A stretch of DNA of 31,325 nucleotides from an uncultured Candidatus Saccharibacteria bacterium (GCA_946480595.1 CAMLKC010000007.1:1-31325); one strand, 5' to 3'; counted from the stretch's first letter, positions 22,659 through 29,972 are shown. Made by a program: numbers and translations. Notes: generated by a model from the letters alone, not told the origin.

Positions 22659-23051
22659 ATGAAACGCTCACAGGGATTCACTGTCGTTGAGATAATTGTT
22701 GTAGCTGTCTTTTTGGGACTTGCAACAGTACTACTGCTTATGCAGCGTAGCGATCTTGCCGCCTCACAGCGCGACAACCAGCGAAAAACGGCCATAAACG
22801 CCATGTATTACAACCTTGAGGAAGTCTACCATGCCAAGCACGGGTACTATCCGTCAAAGATCGACGAGAATACACTGGTTGCCATGGATCCAGACCTTTT
22901 TACTGATCCGAACGGCGCAACCATTAATACCACCGAAGCCGAGTACCACTACGACGCCAGCAACTGTCAAAACAACAAGTGCAAAAGCTACAAATTGACA
23001 GCCGAGATGGAAAAAGAAGCCACGTACGTTAAGAAAAGCCGCAACGACTAG
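22659..23051 (+). CDS. Type IV pilin-like protein
   Basis: 130 aa. The N-terminus [20 protein letters not shown] is a classic class III signal: prepilin peptidase should cut after Gly6, with Glu at +5 of the mature protein. A hydrophobic helix follows to about residue 27, then a polar alpha-helix ([27 protein letters not shown]) and a small beta domain holding two cysteines (NCQNNKC). The size suits a minor pilin or pseudopilin. The frame is open 70 codons upstream across the recA promoter, but the ATG at 22659 restores the signal. It is divergent from recA, about 3 kb from the pilus cluster. Confidence 0.9.
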   Translation: MKRSQGFTVVEIIVVAVFLGLATVLLLMQRSDLAASQRDNQRKTAINAMYYNLEEVYHAKHGYYPSKIDENTLVAMDPDLFTDPNGATINTTEAEYHYDASNCQNNKCKSYKLTAEMEKEATYVKKSRND

Positions 23052-23066
23052 CCTCCGCTAGTCGTT
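23043..23066. terminator. Bidirectional hairpin between pilin-like and PH-domain genes
   Basis: Perfect 9-bp arms, AACGACTAG (23043-23051) and CTAGTCGTT (23058-23066), with a 6-nt loop. Each arm encodes Asn-Asp-stop of one convergent gene. The U tracts are weak in both directions. Confidence 0.55.
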
Positions 23067-23801
23067 AATAACAGGCCGACCGTTCTTAAACGCTTCAACA
23101 GCATTATTGAGCGTTGCAATTTGCTGCTTCGGGTTAGAAACGTAGCTAAAACGATAGGTTGTTTCGTCGCCCTCGGTACTAAGACGAATAGATCCGTAGT
23201 CTAGTAGTGTCTGCAGGATCCCCCGCTGCTCAAAACTGGCATCTTCTATATTGACCAGGCTCACTGTCTGTTCATGCTTAGTAAACAAGCTGGTTTGGAT
23301 CTCCTGGATAACACTTTCGTTGGTAAGAAAAAACCGGTTGCTCGTGTAAATCCAAATGGCAATATAACCGCCGATGAGTACAAGAAGAATCAGCAGGATT
23401 CCAAACAGGAAAATCGCGCTAAATGGCGGAGGTGAAAAAATCCCGAATGCCTCCATGATTGGCGCAAAGTTGAATAAAAACGACGCGATCAACGCTACCA
23501 AAAAACCAGTCGTCAGCACGGGCGCAACTAGACCAATCGGGTGACGCTCTACCGCGCTAATCACATATTCCGCCTCGCTTAAGTTGAGTGACGGAAAGCG
23601 ACGCATCGATTCGTCGTGCCTCTTTTTTACTTCTTCGCTGATTTCCGGTTTTGGAGGAGTCACCGCACGGCTAAGATACACTGGCTGCGGCTCGCTCTCT
23701 TTTGGCGGAGCAGCGTAAAGCGGCCTGCCCTCGCCGTCATAGGCAACCGGCTTCGGTTCACCGTTTGTTGGTTGTTCTTGCGAGCGAGGATCTTGATTCA
23801 T
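23058..23801 (-). CDS. PH-domain (bPH2/YdbS-like) membrane protein
   Basis: 247 aa. A Pro/Glu-rich disordered N-terminus (about 1-65) is followed by SEAEYVISAVERHPIGL, two transmembrane helices (about 90-112 and 126-152), and a bacterial PH-like domain starting at YTSNRFFLTNESVIQE and running to the C-terminus, with the VSLVNIEDASFEQRGILQTLLDYGSIRL core typical of the bPH2/DUF304 family. Molecular role is unknown; relatives are membrane-associated. The gene is leaderless (TATACT 12 nt upstream of the ATG at 23801) and converges with the pilin-like gene over a shared hairpin. Confidence 0.82.
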   Translation of the reverse strand: MNQDPRSQEQPTNGEPKPVAYDGEGRPLYAAPPKESEPQPVYLSRAVTPPKPEISEEVKKRHDESMRRFPSLNLSEAEYVISAVERHPIGLVAPVLTTGFLVALIASFLFNFAPIMEAFGIFSPPPFSAIFLFGILLILLVLIGGYIAIWIYTSNRFFLTNESVIQEIQTSLFTKHEQTVSLVNIEDASFEQRGILQTLLDYGSIRLSTEGDETTYRFSYVSNPKQQIATLNNAVEAFKNGRPVIND

Positions 23802-23807
23802 ATGAAC

Positions 23808-23813
23808 AGTATA
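23808..23813 (-). promoter_or_regulatory. -10 box of the PH-domain gene (leaderless)
   Basis: TATACT on the minus strand, 12 nt before the ATG at 23801, right after the ruvB stop (23821). Confidence 0.55.
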
Positions 23814-23820
23814 CCAATTT

Positions 23821-24837
23821 TTACTGATCTTCGGCCACTACCCGGCCCAGATGACCATATGCCTTTGGCGTGACGCGGCGGCCACGCGGTGTGCGTTCAA
23901 TAAATCCAAGCTGCAGCAGGTACGGTTCATAAAAGTCCTCGATCGTACTGGCTTCGTCACCCGTTAATGCCGCAATCGTCGTCAGGCCCACCGGGTTATT
24001 TCCATAATTATCAATAATGCTGAGTAGCATGTTGCGGTCGGCCGGGTCGAGACCGAGTTCGTCAACCTCAAGAAGCTCCAACGCCTTGGTTGTTATGACG
24101 GTATCTATAATTCCATCGCCGTTTACATCCGCAAAGTCACGCACTCGTTTTAGTAAGCGGTTGGCGATACGTGGAGTCAGGCGGGCTCTGGTTGAGAGAA
24201 TCTGCGCCGACTCCGGGTGAATACTGCTCTCTAAAATAGCTGCCGCCCGGGTGATAATCTTGCTAATTTCATCCGGCGTGTAAAACTCAAGCCGGTAAAT
24301 ATGTCCAAACCTATCACGAAGCGGAGCCGCTAACGCACCAGTGCGAGTTGTCGCACCAATAACCGTGAACTTTGGCAGATCCAGCCGCACACTACGCGCA
24401 GCAGGACCTTTGCCAATCACGATATCTAGTTTGAAATCTTCCATGGCGCTATAAAGCACCTCTTCGACCGTGCGGCTCAGGCGGTGGATTTCATCAATAA
24501 AAAGAATGTCGCCGTCGCTGAGGTTGGTCAAAATACTTGCAAGGTCACCAGCGCGCTCGATCGCCGGACCGGCCGTCACGCGGAATCCCGCTCCCATTTC
24601 ATTGGCAATCACTGCCGCCATGGTCGTTTTACCGAGCCCCGGCGGACCATACAAAAGCACATGGTCAATCGGCTCACCGCGTTTTTTTGCCGCTGTGATT
24701 GCAAGTTTTAGGTTTTTCTTAAGCCGCTCCTGGCCAATATACTCTGAAAAATCGCGGGGGCGCAAACTGACTTCAATTTGCTGCTCATCCGCGTCTTCAT
24801 CATGCGTGCTTGTATCTACGATGCGTTCTACTGCCAT
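23821..24837 (-). CDS. ruvB: RuvB: Holliday junction branch-migration ATPase
   Basis: Hexameric AAA+ motor that works with RuvA and RuvC. 338 aa, full length. Walker [10 protein letters not shown] (64-72), Walker B FIDEIHRL (113-120), sensor 1 in [11 protein letters not shown], the arginine-finger region [16 protein letters not shown], and the C-terminal winged helix ending [28 protein letters not shown] at 24854 to 24849 implies a 5-nt leader. Neither ruvA nor ruvC is in the window. The spacing to the PH-domain gene is 19 nt, but that gene has its own promoter. Confidence 0.97.
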   Translation of the reverse strand: MAVERIVDTSTHDEDADEQQIEVSLRPRDFSEYIGQERLKKNLKLAITAAKKRGEPIDHVLLYGPPGLGKTTMAAVIANEMGAGFRVTAGPAIERAGDLASILTNLSDGDILFIDEIHRLSRTVEEVLYSAMEDFKLDIVIGKGPAARSVRLDLPKFTVIGATTRTGALAAPLRDRFGHIYRLEFYTPDEISKIITRAAAILESSIHPESAQILSTRARLTPRIANRLLKRVRDFADVNGDGIIDTVITTKALELLEVDELGLDPADRNMLLSIIDNYGNNPVGLTTIAALTGDEASTIEDFYEPYLLQLGFIERTPRGRRVTPKAYGHLGRVVAEDQ

Positions 24838-24848
24838 TGTCTTTTCTC

Positions 24849-24854
24849 AGTATA
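24849..24854 (-). promoter_or_regulatory. -10 box of ruvB
   Basis: TATACT on the minus strand, 17 nt (start to start) before the ATG at 24837; a very short leader without a Shine-Dalgarno. Confidence 0.45.
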
Positions 24855-24904
24855 GCAGCTTATGCTTTCAGGGAATGTTGTTTATTTTTAAGCAAGGATA
24901 TTAT

Positions 24905-25474
24905 TTAAGAATCCCGGCGATCGATTTCTTGCTGGACCAGGCTGCGAAGAATTTCCGCCTTAGTTTTGCCAGTCTTAAGCGCCGCCCAGCGAAGATAGTT
25001 GTAAATAGGACGGTCGATAAAGAAGTTGAAACGCATATCTTTGGTGGAGATGTCGTTCTCATCGAGGAAGTTCTTGACAATTCTTTCTAAACCTTCTCGG
25101 TCATAAGTCTCGCGCTTCACCCAGCCGTCTTCTACGCCCATGACGAAGGTATTTTCGTCTGCAACCTTACTACGCAAGAGCAATACTGGTTTCTTTTGTT
25201 GGACAGCGACAGCAACCTGGTATCCAACAGCAAAGTTTTCATAAGAGGTTTCAGCAACTATAACATCTGCTTGCGCAATTGCGCCTAGATTGTCTTGGTA
25301 GATAGCATTCCAGTCAGCGGCTGGCGCTTTCGATTGCACCTCCCTTTTGAAGGCACTTTCGATCCAATCATATGCGAGAGAATGACCCGACTTCTCAACA
25401 ACACCAATTATCTGTCTCAGCACATCAATATCTTTTTCTAGTGTTGGACGTGAAGTAATAAAATGTACCTTCAT
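24905..25474 (-). CDS. Array paralogue A: Rossmann-like (nucleoside deoxyribosyltransferase-like) plus ribbon-helix-helix protein
   Basis: 189 aa, member of a five-copy local family of unknown function. Residues 1-140 look like a nucleoside 2-deoxyribosyltransferase-type Rossmann fold: first strand VHFITS, a Trp (37) after the second strand, DW..IY.DN (54-62), strand DVIVAE ending in Glu75, and GYQVAVAVQQKKPVLLL. The usual catalytic Glu two residues before the Gly of GYQ is Ala82. Residues 146-186 form a ribbon-helix-helix: strand RFNFFIDR, helices IYNYLRWAALKTGK and KAEILRSLVQQEID. It is the only array member on the minus strand, divergent from the methyltransferase. GAGGATGAG precedes the ATG. 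Confidence 0.8.
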   Translation of the reverse strand: MKVHFITSRPTLEKDIDVLRQIIGVVEKSGHSLAYDWIESAFKREVQSKAPAADWNAIYQDNLGAIAQADVIVAETSYENFAVGYQVAVAVQQKKPVLLLRSKVADENTFVMGVEDGWVKRETYDREGLERIVKNFLDENDISTKDMRFNFFIDRPIYNYLRWAALKTGKTKAEILRSLVQQEIDRRDS

Positions 25475-25496
25475 AAATTATCTCATCCTCATATGT

Positions 25497-25502
25497 TTTA
25501 TA
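25497..25502 (-). promoter_or_regulatory. Putative -10 box of array gene A
   Basis: TATAAA on the minus strand in an AT-rich stretch containing ATGTATAA, a word also present in the promoter palindrome at 30677-30697. The predicted leader is about 16 nt. Confidence 0.35.
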
Positions 25503-25544
25503 CATTACATCTTATCACATCTGGCAGAAAAGCGGGATATGTGG

Positions 25545-25550
25545 TAAAAT
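25545..25550 (+). promoter_or_regulatory. Putative -10 box of the methyltransferase gene
   Basis: TAAAAT, with a predicted leader of about 32 nt; no clear Shine-Dalgarno. Confidence 0.3.
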
Positions 25551-25588
25551 CACACAAATAGCTACATTAGAAAAGAACATCATTACCT

Positions 25589-26206
25589 ATGATTGAACCT
25601 AACCAGGCCACAATTAAAGCCTACAATCACGAAGCCTCGACATATATTGCTAAAACCCCCCACGATTACCAGACTTACCATAGACCGATGCTCAATTGGA
25701 TCGATACGGCATTGTCCGAGCTTCGTGGCAAAAAAGTCTTAGAAATCGGCAGTGCCACGCCCCGCGATGCATCATACATGCGAAGCAAAGGTTATACCGT
25801 TCAGACGAGCGATGCCTCCGAAGGCTTCGTTGCTTCACTGCGCTCGCAAGGCGAGCCAGCAATATTACTTAATGCGCTCACAGATACACTACCCGAGGGG
25901 TACGATCTTATATTCGCGAATGCGGTAGCACCACACTTTACACCTTCGGATCTCAATAAATTCTTAGAAAAATCACTTACAGCACTCCCGTCGGGTGGAC
26001 GCCTAGCCTTTAATTTAAAAATTGGCTCAGGCGATGACTGGATAAATGAGAAGTTAACCGAAAAACGCTTTATTCATTACTGGCAACCTGAAGACATACA
26101 TAAAGCTCTCACCGATTTAGCCTGTAGTGTGATCTTTTTTGACGCCAACGCAAGTGGTGACTTTCCCAATCATCACTGGGCCAACATTGTTATCGAGAAG
26201 CAATAG
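25589..26206 (+). CDS. Class I SAM-dependent methyltransferase
   Basis: 205 aa. The SAM-binding motif I is VLEIGSATPRDASYM (50-64), with the acidic end of strand 2 at TSDAS and motif post-I/IV in YDLIFANAVAPHFT. The remainder follows the small-molecule methyltransferase pattern (LEKSLTALPSGGRLAFNLKIG). The motif has GSATPRD where many have GCGxG, a variant seen in this broad family. Substrate unknown. It sits in the gap between array gene A (divergent) and array gene B (same strand, 35 nt later), so a functional link to the array is possible but not shown. Confidence 0.82.
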   Translation: MIEPNQATIKAYNHEASTYIAKTPHDYQTYHRPMLNWIDTALSELRGKKVLEIGSATPRDASYMRSKGYTVQTSDASEGFVASLRSQGEPAILLNALTDTLPEGYDLIFANAVAPHFTPSDLNKFLEKSLTALPSGGRLAFNLKIGSGDDWINEKLTEKRFIHYWQPEDIHKALTDLACSVIFFDANASGDFPNHHWANIVIEKQ

Positions 26207-26229
26207 TTGCATAAACCCCTTTATAATTT

Positions 26230-26235
26230 TATGAT
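26230..26235 (+). promoter_or_regulatory. -10 box of array gene B (leaderless)
   Basis: TATGAT, 12 nt before the ATG at 26242. An alternative TATAAT at 26222-26227 would give a leader of about 8 nt. Confidence 0.45.
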
Positions 26236-26241
26236 AGTGCT

Positions 26242-26826
26242 ATGAGAGTCCACCTTATAGGAAGCCTGCGCCATTTCAGTGACGATATTTTAGTTCTGGA
26301 ATTGATTGCTCAAACCATAGAGCATGAGGGTGCTAGCATTACTCAAAACTGGTTCAGAGGAGTAAAAGACAGAAAAAACAGAGGGACACGCTCCGAAGAG
26401 TCACTTGACTGGGATGAGATAGTTGAGTCTAATATGCGAGCCACTACAAATTCTGACGCTCTTATCATTGAAGGCTCTCGCTTCAACTACAGCCAAGGTT
26501 TTCAAACTGCCCTCGCACTAGAACACGGCAAGCCTGTCCTCAACCTCTACCGCGAAGACCTACCAGAATACAAGGAATGGCCAGACAAACTTTTCGTTTC
26601 AGGCATTTCCAGCCCGCTTTTTACCAGCAAAGCCTATAAAGACGAAGCAGATCTTGAAAAGATCGTCACAAAGTTCATCCAAGATCACACCAAAAAGGCG
26701 CGTGAACTCGATGTGAAGCTCGTACTAGATGCCGACGACTTCGAAAAACTCGACCGGCTTGCTCACAGCGAAGGTAAAAGCAAAACCAGCATCATCAAAG
26801 ATATTCTGTCCAAGAACCTCGACTAA
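26242..26826 (+). CDS. Array paralogue B: Rossmann-like plus ribbon-helix-helix protein
   Basis: 194 aa, the most diverged of the five RHH paralogues. It keeps the VHLIGSLR start, Trp37 (NWF), the DWDEIVESN segment (56-64), strand DALIIE ending in Glu77 and GFQTALALEHGKPVLNL. The position of the deoxyribosyltransferase catalytic Glu is Ser84. The middle has an insertion (YREDLPEYKEWPDKLF). Its ribbon-helix-helix (about 155-193) is LDVKLVLDADDFEKLDRLAH followed by KSKTSIIKDILSKNL, different in detail from the others, which suggests its own DNA target. It is expressed alone from a leaderless promoter and separated from array gene C by 47 nt. Confidence 0.78.
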   Translation: MRVHLIGSLRHFSDDILVLELIAQTIEHEGASITQNWFRGVKDRKNRGTRSEESLDWDEIVESNMRATTNSDALIIEGSRFNYSQGFQTALALEHGKPVLNLYREDLPEYKEWPDKLFVSGISSPLFTSKAYKDEADLEKIVTKFIQDHTKKARELDVKLVLDADDFEKLDRLAHSEGKSKTSIIKDILSKNLD

Positions 26827-26856
26827 TCCCTACTTGAAAATAGACCACAAGTATTT

Positions 26857-26867
26857 TACAATATAAG
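26857..26867 (+). promoter_or_regulatory. Promoter of the C-D-E array operon
   Basis: Overlapping -10 candidates: TACAAT (26857-26862; leader about 5 nt) and TATAAG (26862-26867; 12 nt before the ATG, leaderless). No Shine-Dalgarno. Confidence 0.4.
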
Positions 26868-26873
26868 TTTAGT

Positions 26874-27455
26874 ATGATTGTCCAAATTATCGGAAATGCG
26901 AGCAACCTAAAGGAAGATCTCCCCTTCTACCATGCGACCTTAGAGGTCATTCATGACAGCGGCGCGGTTATTGCTCGTGATTGGATAAGTGCCGCCCAGA
27001 ACCGAGTCGACAAAAATATCGTCCGGGACGACACAAAAGTAGAGTGGGACGACGTCCACAAAGAAAACATAGAAGCAATTTCTCGTTCCGACATTGTCAT
27101 AATCGAAGCGACTAACTACGGCTTTCAAGAAGGCTTTTATACCTCTCAGGCCTTACAGCAGAAAAAGCCCGTCCTTTTAGTGACACGCGAAAACATCCGC
27201 AGCCGGCTTATCCATGGCATCAACCACAAACTGCTCACCACGCAGCGCTACGACAACCAAGAAGACCTGAAAAAGATAGTCACAAAGTTCATAAAAGCCA
27301 ACACGATCGCCACGAAAGACCTGCGTTTTAACTTCTTTATCGACCGGCAGATTTACAGCTACCTGCGCGAAGCGTCGTACGAAACCGGCAAGAACAAATC
27401 TGAAATTATCCGCGAGCTACTTGAGCAAGAAATCGACAAACAGGAAAAATCATAA
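26874..27455 (+). CDS. Array paralogue C: Rossmann-like plus ribbon-helix-helix protein
   Basis: 193 aa, first gene of a three-gene operon of paralogues. Shared family blocks: VQIIGN, RDWISAA (Trp37), VEWDDVHKENIEAI (57-69), strand DIVIIEAT with Glu78, and GFYTSQALQQKKPVLLV. Gln85 replaces the deoxyribosyltransferase Glu; a Glu lies one residue later (QEGF). The RHH (about 151-188) is DLRFNFFIDRQIYSYLREAS then ETGKNKSEIIRELLEQEID. This RHH is very close to that of gene E, so the two might form mixed dimers or read the same site. The stop TAA shares its last A with the ATG of gene D. Confidence 0.8.
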   Translation: MIVQIIGNASNLKEDLPFYHATLEVIHDSGAVIARDWISAAQNRVDKNIVRDDTKVEWDDVHKENIEAISRSDIVIIEATNYGFQEGFYTSQALQQKKPVLLVTRENIRSRLIHGINHKLLTTQRYDNQEDLKKIVTKFIKANTIATKDLRFNFFIDRQIYSYLREASYETGKNKSEIIRELLEQEIDKQEKS

Positions 27456-28021
27456 TGATCGTACATCTTGCCGGAAGCCTTCGTGAACCAGAGGTTGATG
27501 CCGCGTACCTTCAACAGATCATCGAGACAATTCACGACCACGGCGCGGTTCTCGCGCACAACTGGCTTGAAGCAGCACTTGCTCGCAAAAAGGAAAACAT
27601 CACCATTCCTGACTGGACACCGTATGTAGATGCCAACATCGAGGGAGTTAAGCGAGCGGATATCGTTATCGCCGATCTGACACACTATTCGTTTTCTCAG
27701 GGGTTTCTCGTGGCAGCCGCGTTGCAATACAAAAAACCTATCCTGGCCGTATCGCGTAACCAGATAGACACCCATGCCGCCAGCGGCATCACCGACCCGC
27801 TTTTTAGTTACAAGCGGTACACGGACAACGACAGTCTCAAGCAAATCGTCGATGACTTTTTGGATAAAAATACCGTCCACACCAAAGACCTTAGATTCAA
27901 TATGTTTTTGACCCGTCAGATTTTCAAGTACCTCGAAGAAACCTCACGCGAGACCGGCAAAAGCCGTTCAGAAATCATCCGCGCACTTGTTAAGCGTAAG
28001 GCAGAGGAAAATCGTGGTTAA
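27455..28021 (+). CDS. Array paralogue D: Rossmann-like plus ribbon-helix-helix protein
   Basis: 188 aa, middle gene of the C-D-E operon, starting in a TAATG junction. VHLAGSLR begins the domain, followed by HNWLEAA (Trp37), DWTPYVDANIEG (53-64), strand DIVIADLT in which Asp74 replaces the family Glu, and GFLVAAALQYKKPILAV. The RHH (about 144-182) is DLRFNMFLTRQIFKYLEETS followed by ETGKSRSEIIRALVKR; FLTR in its strand differs from FIDR in A and C, so the DNA contacts may differ. It overlaps gene E by 8 nt. Confidence 0.8.
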   Translation: MIVHLAGSLREPEVDAAYLQQIIETIHDHGAVLAHNWLEAALARKKENITIPDWTPYVDANIEGVKRADIVIADLTHYSFSQGFLVAAALQYKKPILAVSRNQIDTHAASGITDPLFSYKRYTDNDSLKQIVDDFLDKNTVHTKDLRFNMFLTRQIFKYLEETSRETGKSRSEIIRALVKRKAEENRG

Positions 28022-28598
28022 CTTCACTACTCAGGTACACGTCACCGGCAGTGCCCGGCAGTTCGGGGAAGACGAAGCGTATCTTCGGGCTATCATACAA
28101 ACTGTTTATGACAGCCATGCTATGGTTTTCAGAAACTGGTTGGATGCGGCCGCAAGTCGCACAAAAAACGGCGTCCGCGACCAAGACGCTGATTGGGAAG
28201 CAATCCTAAATGACAATATCGAAGCTATCAAAAAGTCAGACCTGGTGATCGTCGAGGCAACGCAGGCCCGGTTTAGCCAAGGTTTCCAAGCCTACACTGC
28301 GGCTCGTTACAAAAAGCCGACGCTTATCGTCAGCCGCTCGCAAATCAAAGACCGCTTTATCTCGGGGGTCAACAGCAAACTCATCACCATCAAGCAGTAC
28401 ACTACTGAGGAAGAGCTGCGAGCCATCGTCGCCAAGTTTATCAAACAAAATACCATCCCTGAAAAAGACCTCCGCTTCAACATGATTCTCGACCGGCGGA
28501 TTTACAAATACCTTCGCGACACCTCGTACGAAACCGGCAAAAATAAATCTCAAATCGTACGTGAGTTACTCGAAAAAGATCTCGAACGCCACAAATAA
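28014..28598 (+). CDS. Array paralogue E: Rossmann-like plus ribbon-helix-helix protein
   Basis: 194 aa from a GTG at 28014, which has AGAGGA (28003-28008) 5 nt upstream; the frame is open a further nine codons upstream inside gene D, but those starts lack a ribosome site. It begins with about six extra residues before VHVTGSAR, then has RNWLDAA (Trp42), DWEAILNDNIEAI (60-72), strand DLVIVEAT with Glu81, and GFQAYTAARYKKPTLIV; Ser88 replaces the deoxyribosyltransferase Glu. The RHH (about 152-190) is DLRFNMILDRRIYKYLRDTS and ETGKNKSQIVRELLEKD. It is the last gene of the C-D-E operon, ended by the terminator at 28617. Confidence 0.8.
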   Translation: MVNFTTQVHVTGSARQFGEDEAYLRAIIQTVYDSHAMVFRNWLDAAASRTKNGVRDQDADWEAILNDNIEAIKKSDLVIVEATQARFSQGFQAYTAARYKKPTLIVSRSQIKDRFISGVNSKLITIKQYTTEEELRAIVAKFIKQNTIPEKDLRFNMILDRRIYKYLRDTSYETGKNKSQIVRELLEKDLERHK

Positions 28599-28616
28599 CT
28601 TAAACCGCCCAACACC

Positions 28617-28641
28617 AAAGAGCTTTTCCAGCTCTTTTTTT
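28617..28641 (+). terminator. Intrinsic terminator of the C-D-E array operon
   Basis: Perfect 8-bp stem AAAGAGCT (28617-28624) and AGCTCTTT (28630-28637) with a 5-nt loop, running into a T tract; 18 nt after the stop. Confidence 0.85.
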
Positions 28642-28642
28642 A

Positions 28643-28701
28643 TTGCTTTGTGATTTTTGTATGATACTATACGTACATATATTTTAATGCGTATATATGT
28701 A
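28643..28701 (+). promoter_or_regulatory. Promoter and palindrome of the FAD oxidoreductase gene
   Basis: A TACTAT -10 box (28665-28670) lies 16 bp after TTGCTT (28643-28648). Just downstream are perfect inverted arms TACATATA (28674-28681) and TATATGTA (28694-28701), centred over the transcription start and early leader. The leader carries AGGAG (28713-28717). Confidence 0.45.
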
Positions 28702-28723
28702 TTCAGTAATCCAGGAGCAAAAC

Positions 28724-29920
28724 ATGGAAATCCCGCTTGGCCGACACGACTATAAACGACACGATACAGAGCCTCCCGCTATTGAAGCAGGATCAAAAGT
28801 TCACGACATGGACGCGGTCGTCGTTGGCATGGGAGCGCTGGGTCTGATGTTAGCAAAGCGCCTGACAGATTTTGGCCAATCAGTTGCCGTCGTCGAACAA
28901 AGCCCTACACTCGCAAACGGACCGTCCATCAAGAACCACGGATGGCTTCACACCGGAGTCGTTCACTCGCTTTCAGCGCAAGACGTCCCTGCCAATAGCC
29001 TTGTCAAAAAGTTACAGTACGGGCATAACTTTTTCAGTTCGTACGCACCCGAATGTCTGGACGAACCTTTTGACCCAACGTACGCCGTTACTAAAGATGA
29101 AGCTCTTGCGGAGCGCGCACGTGAACGCTGGAGTCGCCTTGGCGTTCCCTACGAAGAGTTGACAGCCGCAGACTTTTCACTCATCGAGTCGGATATTGCT
29201 GACGGAGCCGCAAACTACTTCTTCGAAACTACCGATAGCCGGATCAACAACCGGCTTCTTTTCGCCAAACTTCTGACCGACATTCAACGGCGAGGAGCTG
29301 CCGTACTTACTGCTGCGTCTTATGAATATGATGACGACCAGACCATCACCGTGTCCAGCGATCAGGAAAAGTACCGTATTCGATCGCCGCTCTTTTTTTA
29401 CGCCACCGGCAATAACTTGGGCGAAAGTTACGAAAAACTTACTGACGAAAAACTTGCGATGGAATACTGGAAAAGTCACCTGCTTATACTTCCCCGAATC
29501 ACTGAAGCCAGCATCATTGGCCTAGACCGCCACAGTCCTATCATCATCAATCACGGCAATAAGTCTGTCGTCAACCGGTCTTACGACGAAGTACCTATTA
29601 GCGTCCAGGACACGACACCCGACCCCGACGAGGTCGCATTAGCGTTCGACACACTTACAAGAGATTACCCGAACGCTAAAAAATTTGCCCGCGAAGTCTT
29701 GGCCATCGCCTGTCTTAAACCACACATCAGCTCGAACGCCCCAGCTGCACGACACAGCGTCGGAGAAATCGTTTATGAACCCAAAGACGGCCATATTTTC
29801 GCCCTTCCCGGCAAAATGACTGAAGCCCCTTATGTTGCCGACTCGCTCATAAGAAGGGCTTACTCCGATGACCGATTAAACGTCGATATGATAAGCAAGC
29901 GGCCGCTTGACGCAGCCTGA
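28724..29920 (+). CDS. FAD-dependent oxidoreductase (DAO family)
   Basis: 398 aa from the ATG at 28724, which has AGGAG 6 nt upstream; an ATG at 28697 adds nine residues but lies in the palindrome and lacks a ribosome site. The FAD-binding Rossmann motif is AVVVGMGALGLMLAKRL (31-47, GxGxxG at 35-40), with Glu58 at the end of strand 2 for ribose binding. INNRLLFAKLLTDIQRRGA and FYATGN are typical of the D-amino-acid oxidase / L-2-hydroxyglutarate oxidase / glycerol-3-phosphate dehydrogenase family. The substrate cannot be told. It stands between the paralogue array and an SDR gene 52 nt downstream; both could act on the same metabolite. Confidence 0.82.
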   Translation: MEIPLGRHDYKRHDTEPPAIEAGSKVHDMDAVVVGMGALGLMLAKRLTDFGQSVAVVEQSPTLANGPSIKNHGWLHTGVVHSLSAQDVPANSLVKKLQYGHNFFSSYAPECLDEPFDPTYAVTKDEALAERARERWSRLGVPYEELTAADFSLIESDIADGAANYFFETTDSRINNRLLFAKLLTDIQRRGAAVLTAASYEYDDDQTITVSSDQEKYRIRSPLFFYATGNNLGESYEKLTDEKLAMEYWKSHLLILPRITEASIIGLDRHSPIIINHGNKSVVNRSYDEVPISVQDTTPDPDEVALAFDTLTRDYPNAKKFAREVLAIACLKPHISSNAPAARHSVGEIVYEPKDGHIFALPGKMTEAPYVADSLIRRAYSDDRLNVDMISKRPLDAA

Positions 29921-29931
29921 CGGTTGTCGCG

Positions 29932-29937
29932 TATACT
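29932..29937 (+). promoter_or_regulatory. -10 box of the SDR gene
   Basis: TATACT 41 nt before the ATG, giving a leader of about 29 nt with GAGG (29963-29966) as Shine-Dalgarno. Confidence 0.4.
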
Positions 29938-29972
29938 ACTAAAAGACACTATTGTAAGGATCGAGGTAATAT

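Noticed and set aside
22592..22804. Extended N-terminus for RecA up to 22804
   Set aside because: It would run through the recA promoter and into the divergent pilin-like gene; the ATG at 22591 has a Shine-Dalgarno and gives a normal-length RecA.
23106..23124. TTGCAATTTGC sequence resembling the metal-regulator operator
   Set aside because: It lies inside the coding region of the PH-domain gene, lacks the second arm in the right spacing, and has no promoter near it.
27359..27880. Minus-strand 173-aa open frame across array genes C and D
   Set aside because: It crosses two well-supported plus-strand paralogues and shows no family features; a shadow frame.
24905..28598. The repeated array as a CRISPR-like or IS-derived structure
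   Set aside because: The repeats are at protein level, full coding genes with diverged DNA; no short direct repeats, terminal inverted repeats or transposase are seen.
24905..28598. Array as a set of classical toxin-antitoxin pairs because of the RHH domains
   Set aside because: RHH antitoxins are usually short and paired with a small toxin gene; here each RHH is fused to a large Rossmann-like domain and no toxin partner is visible.
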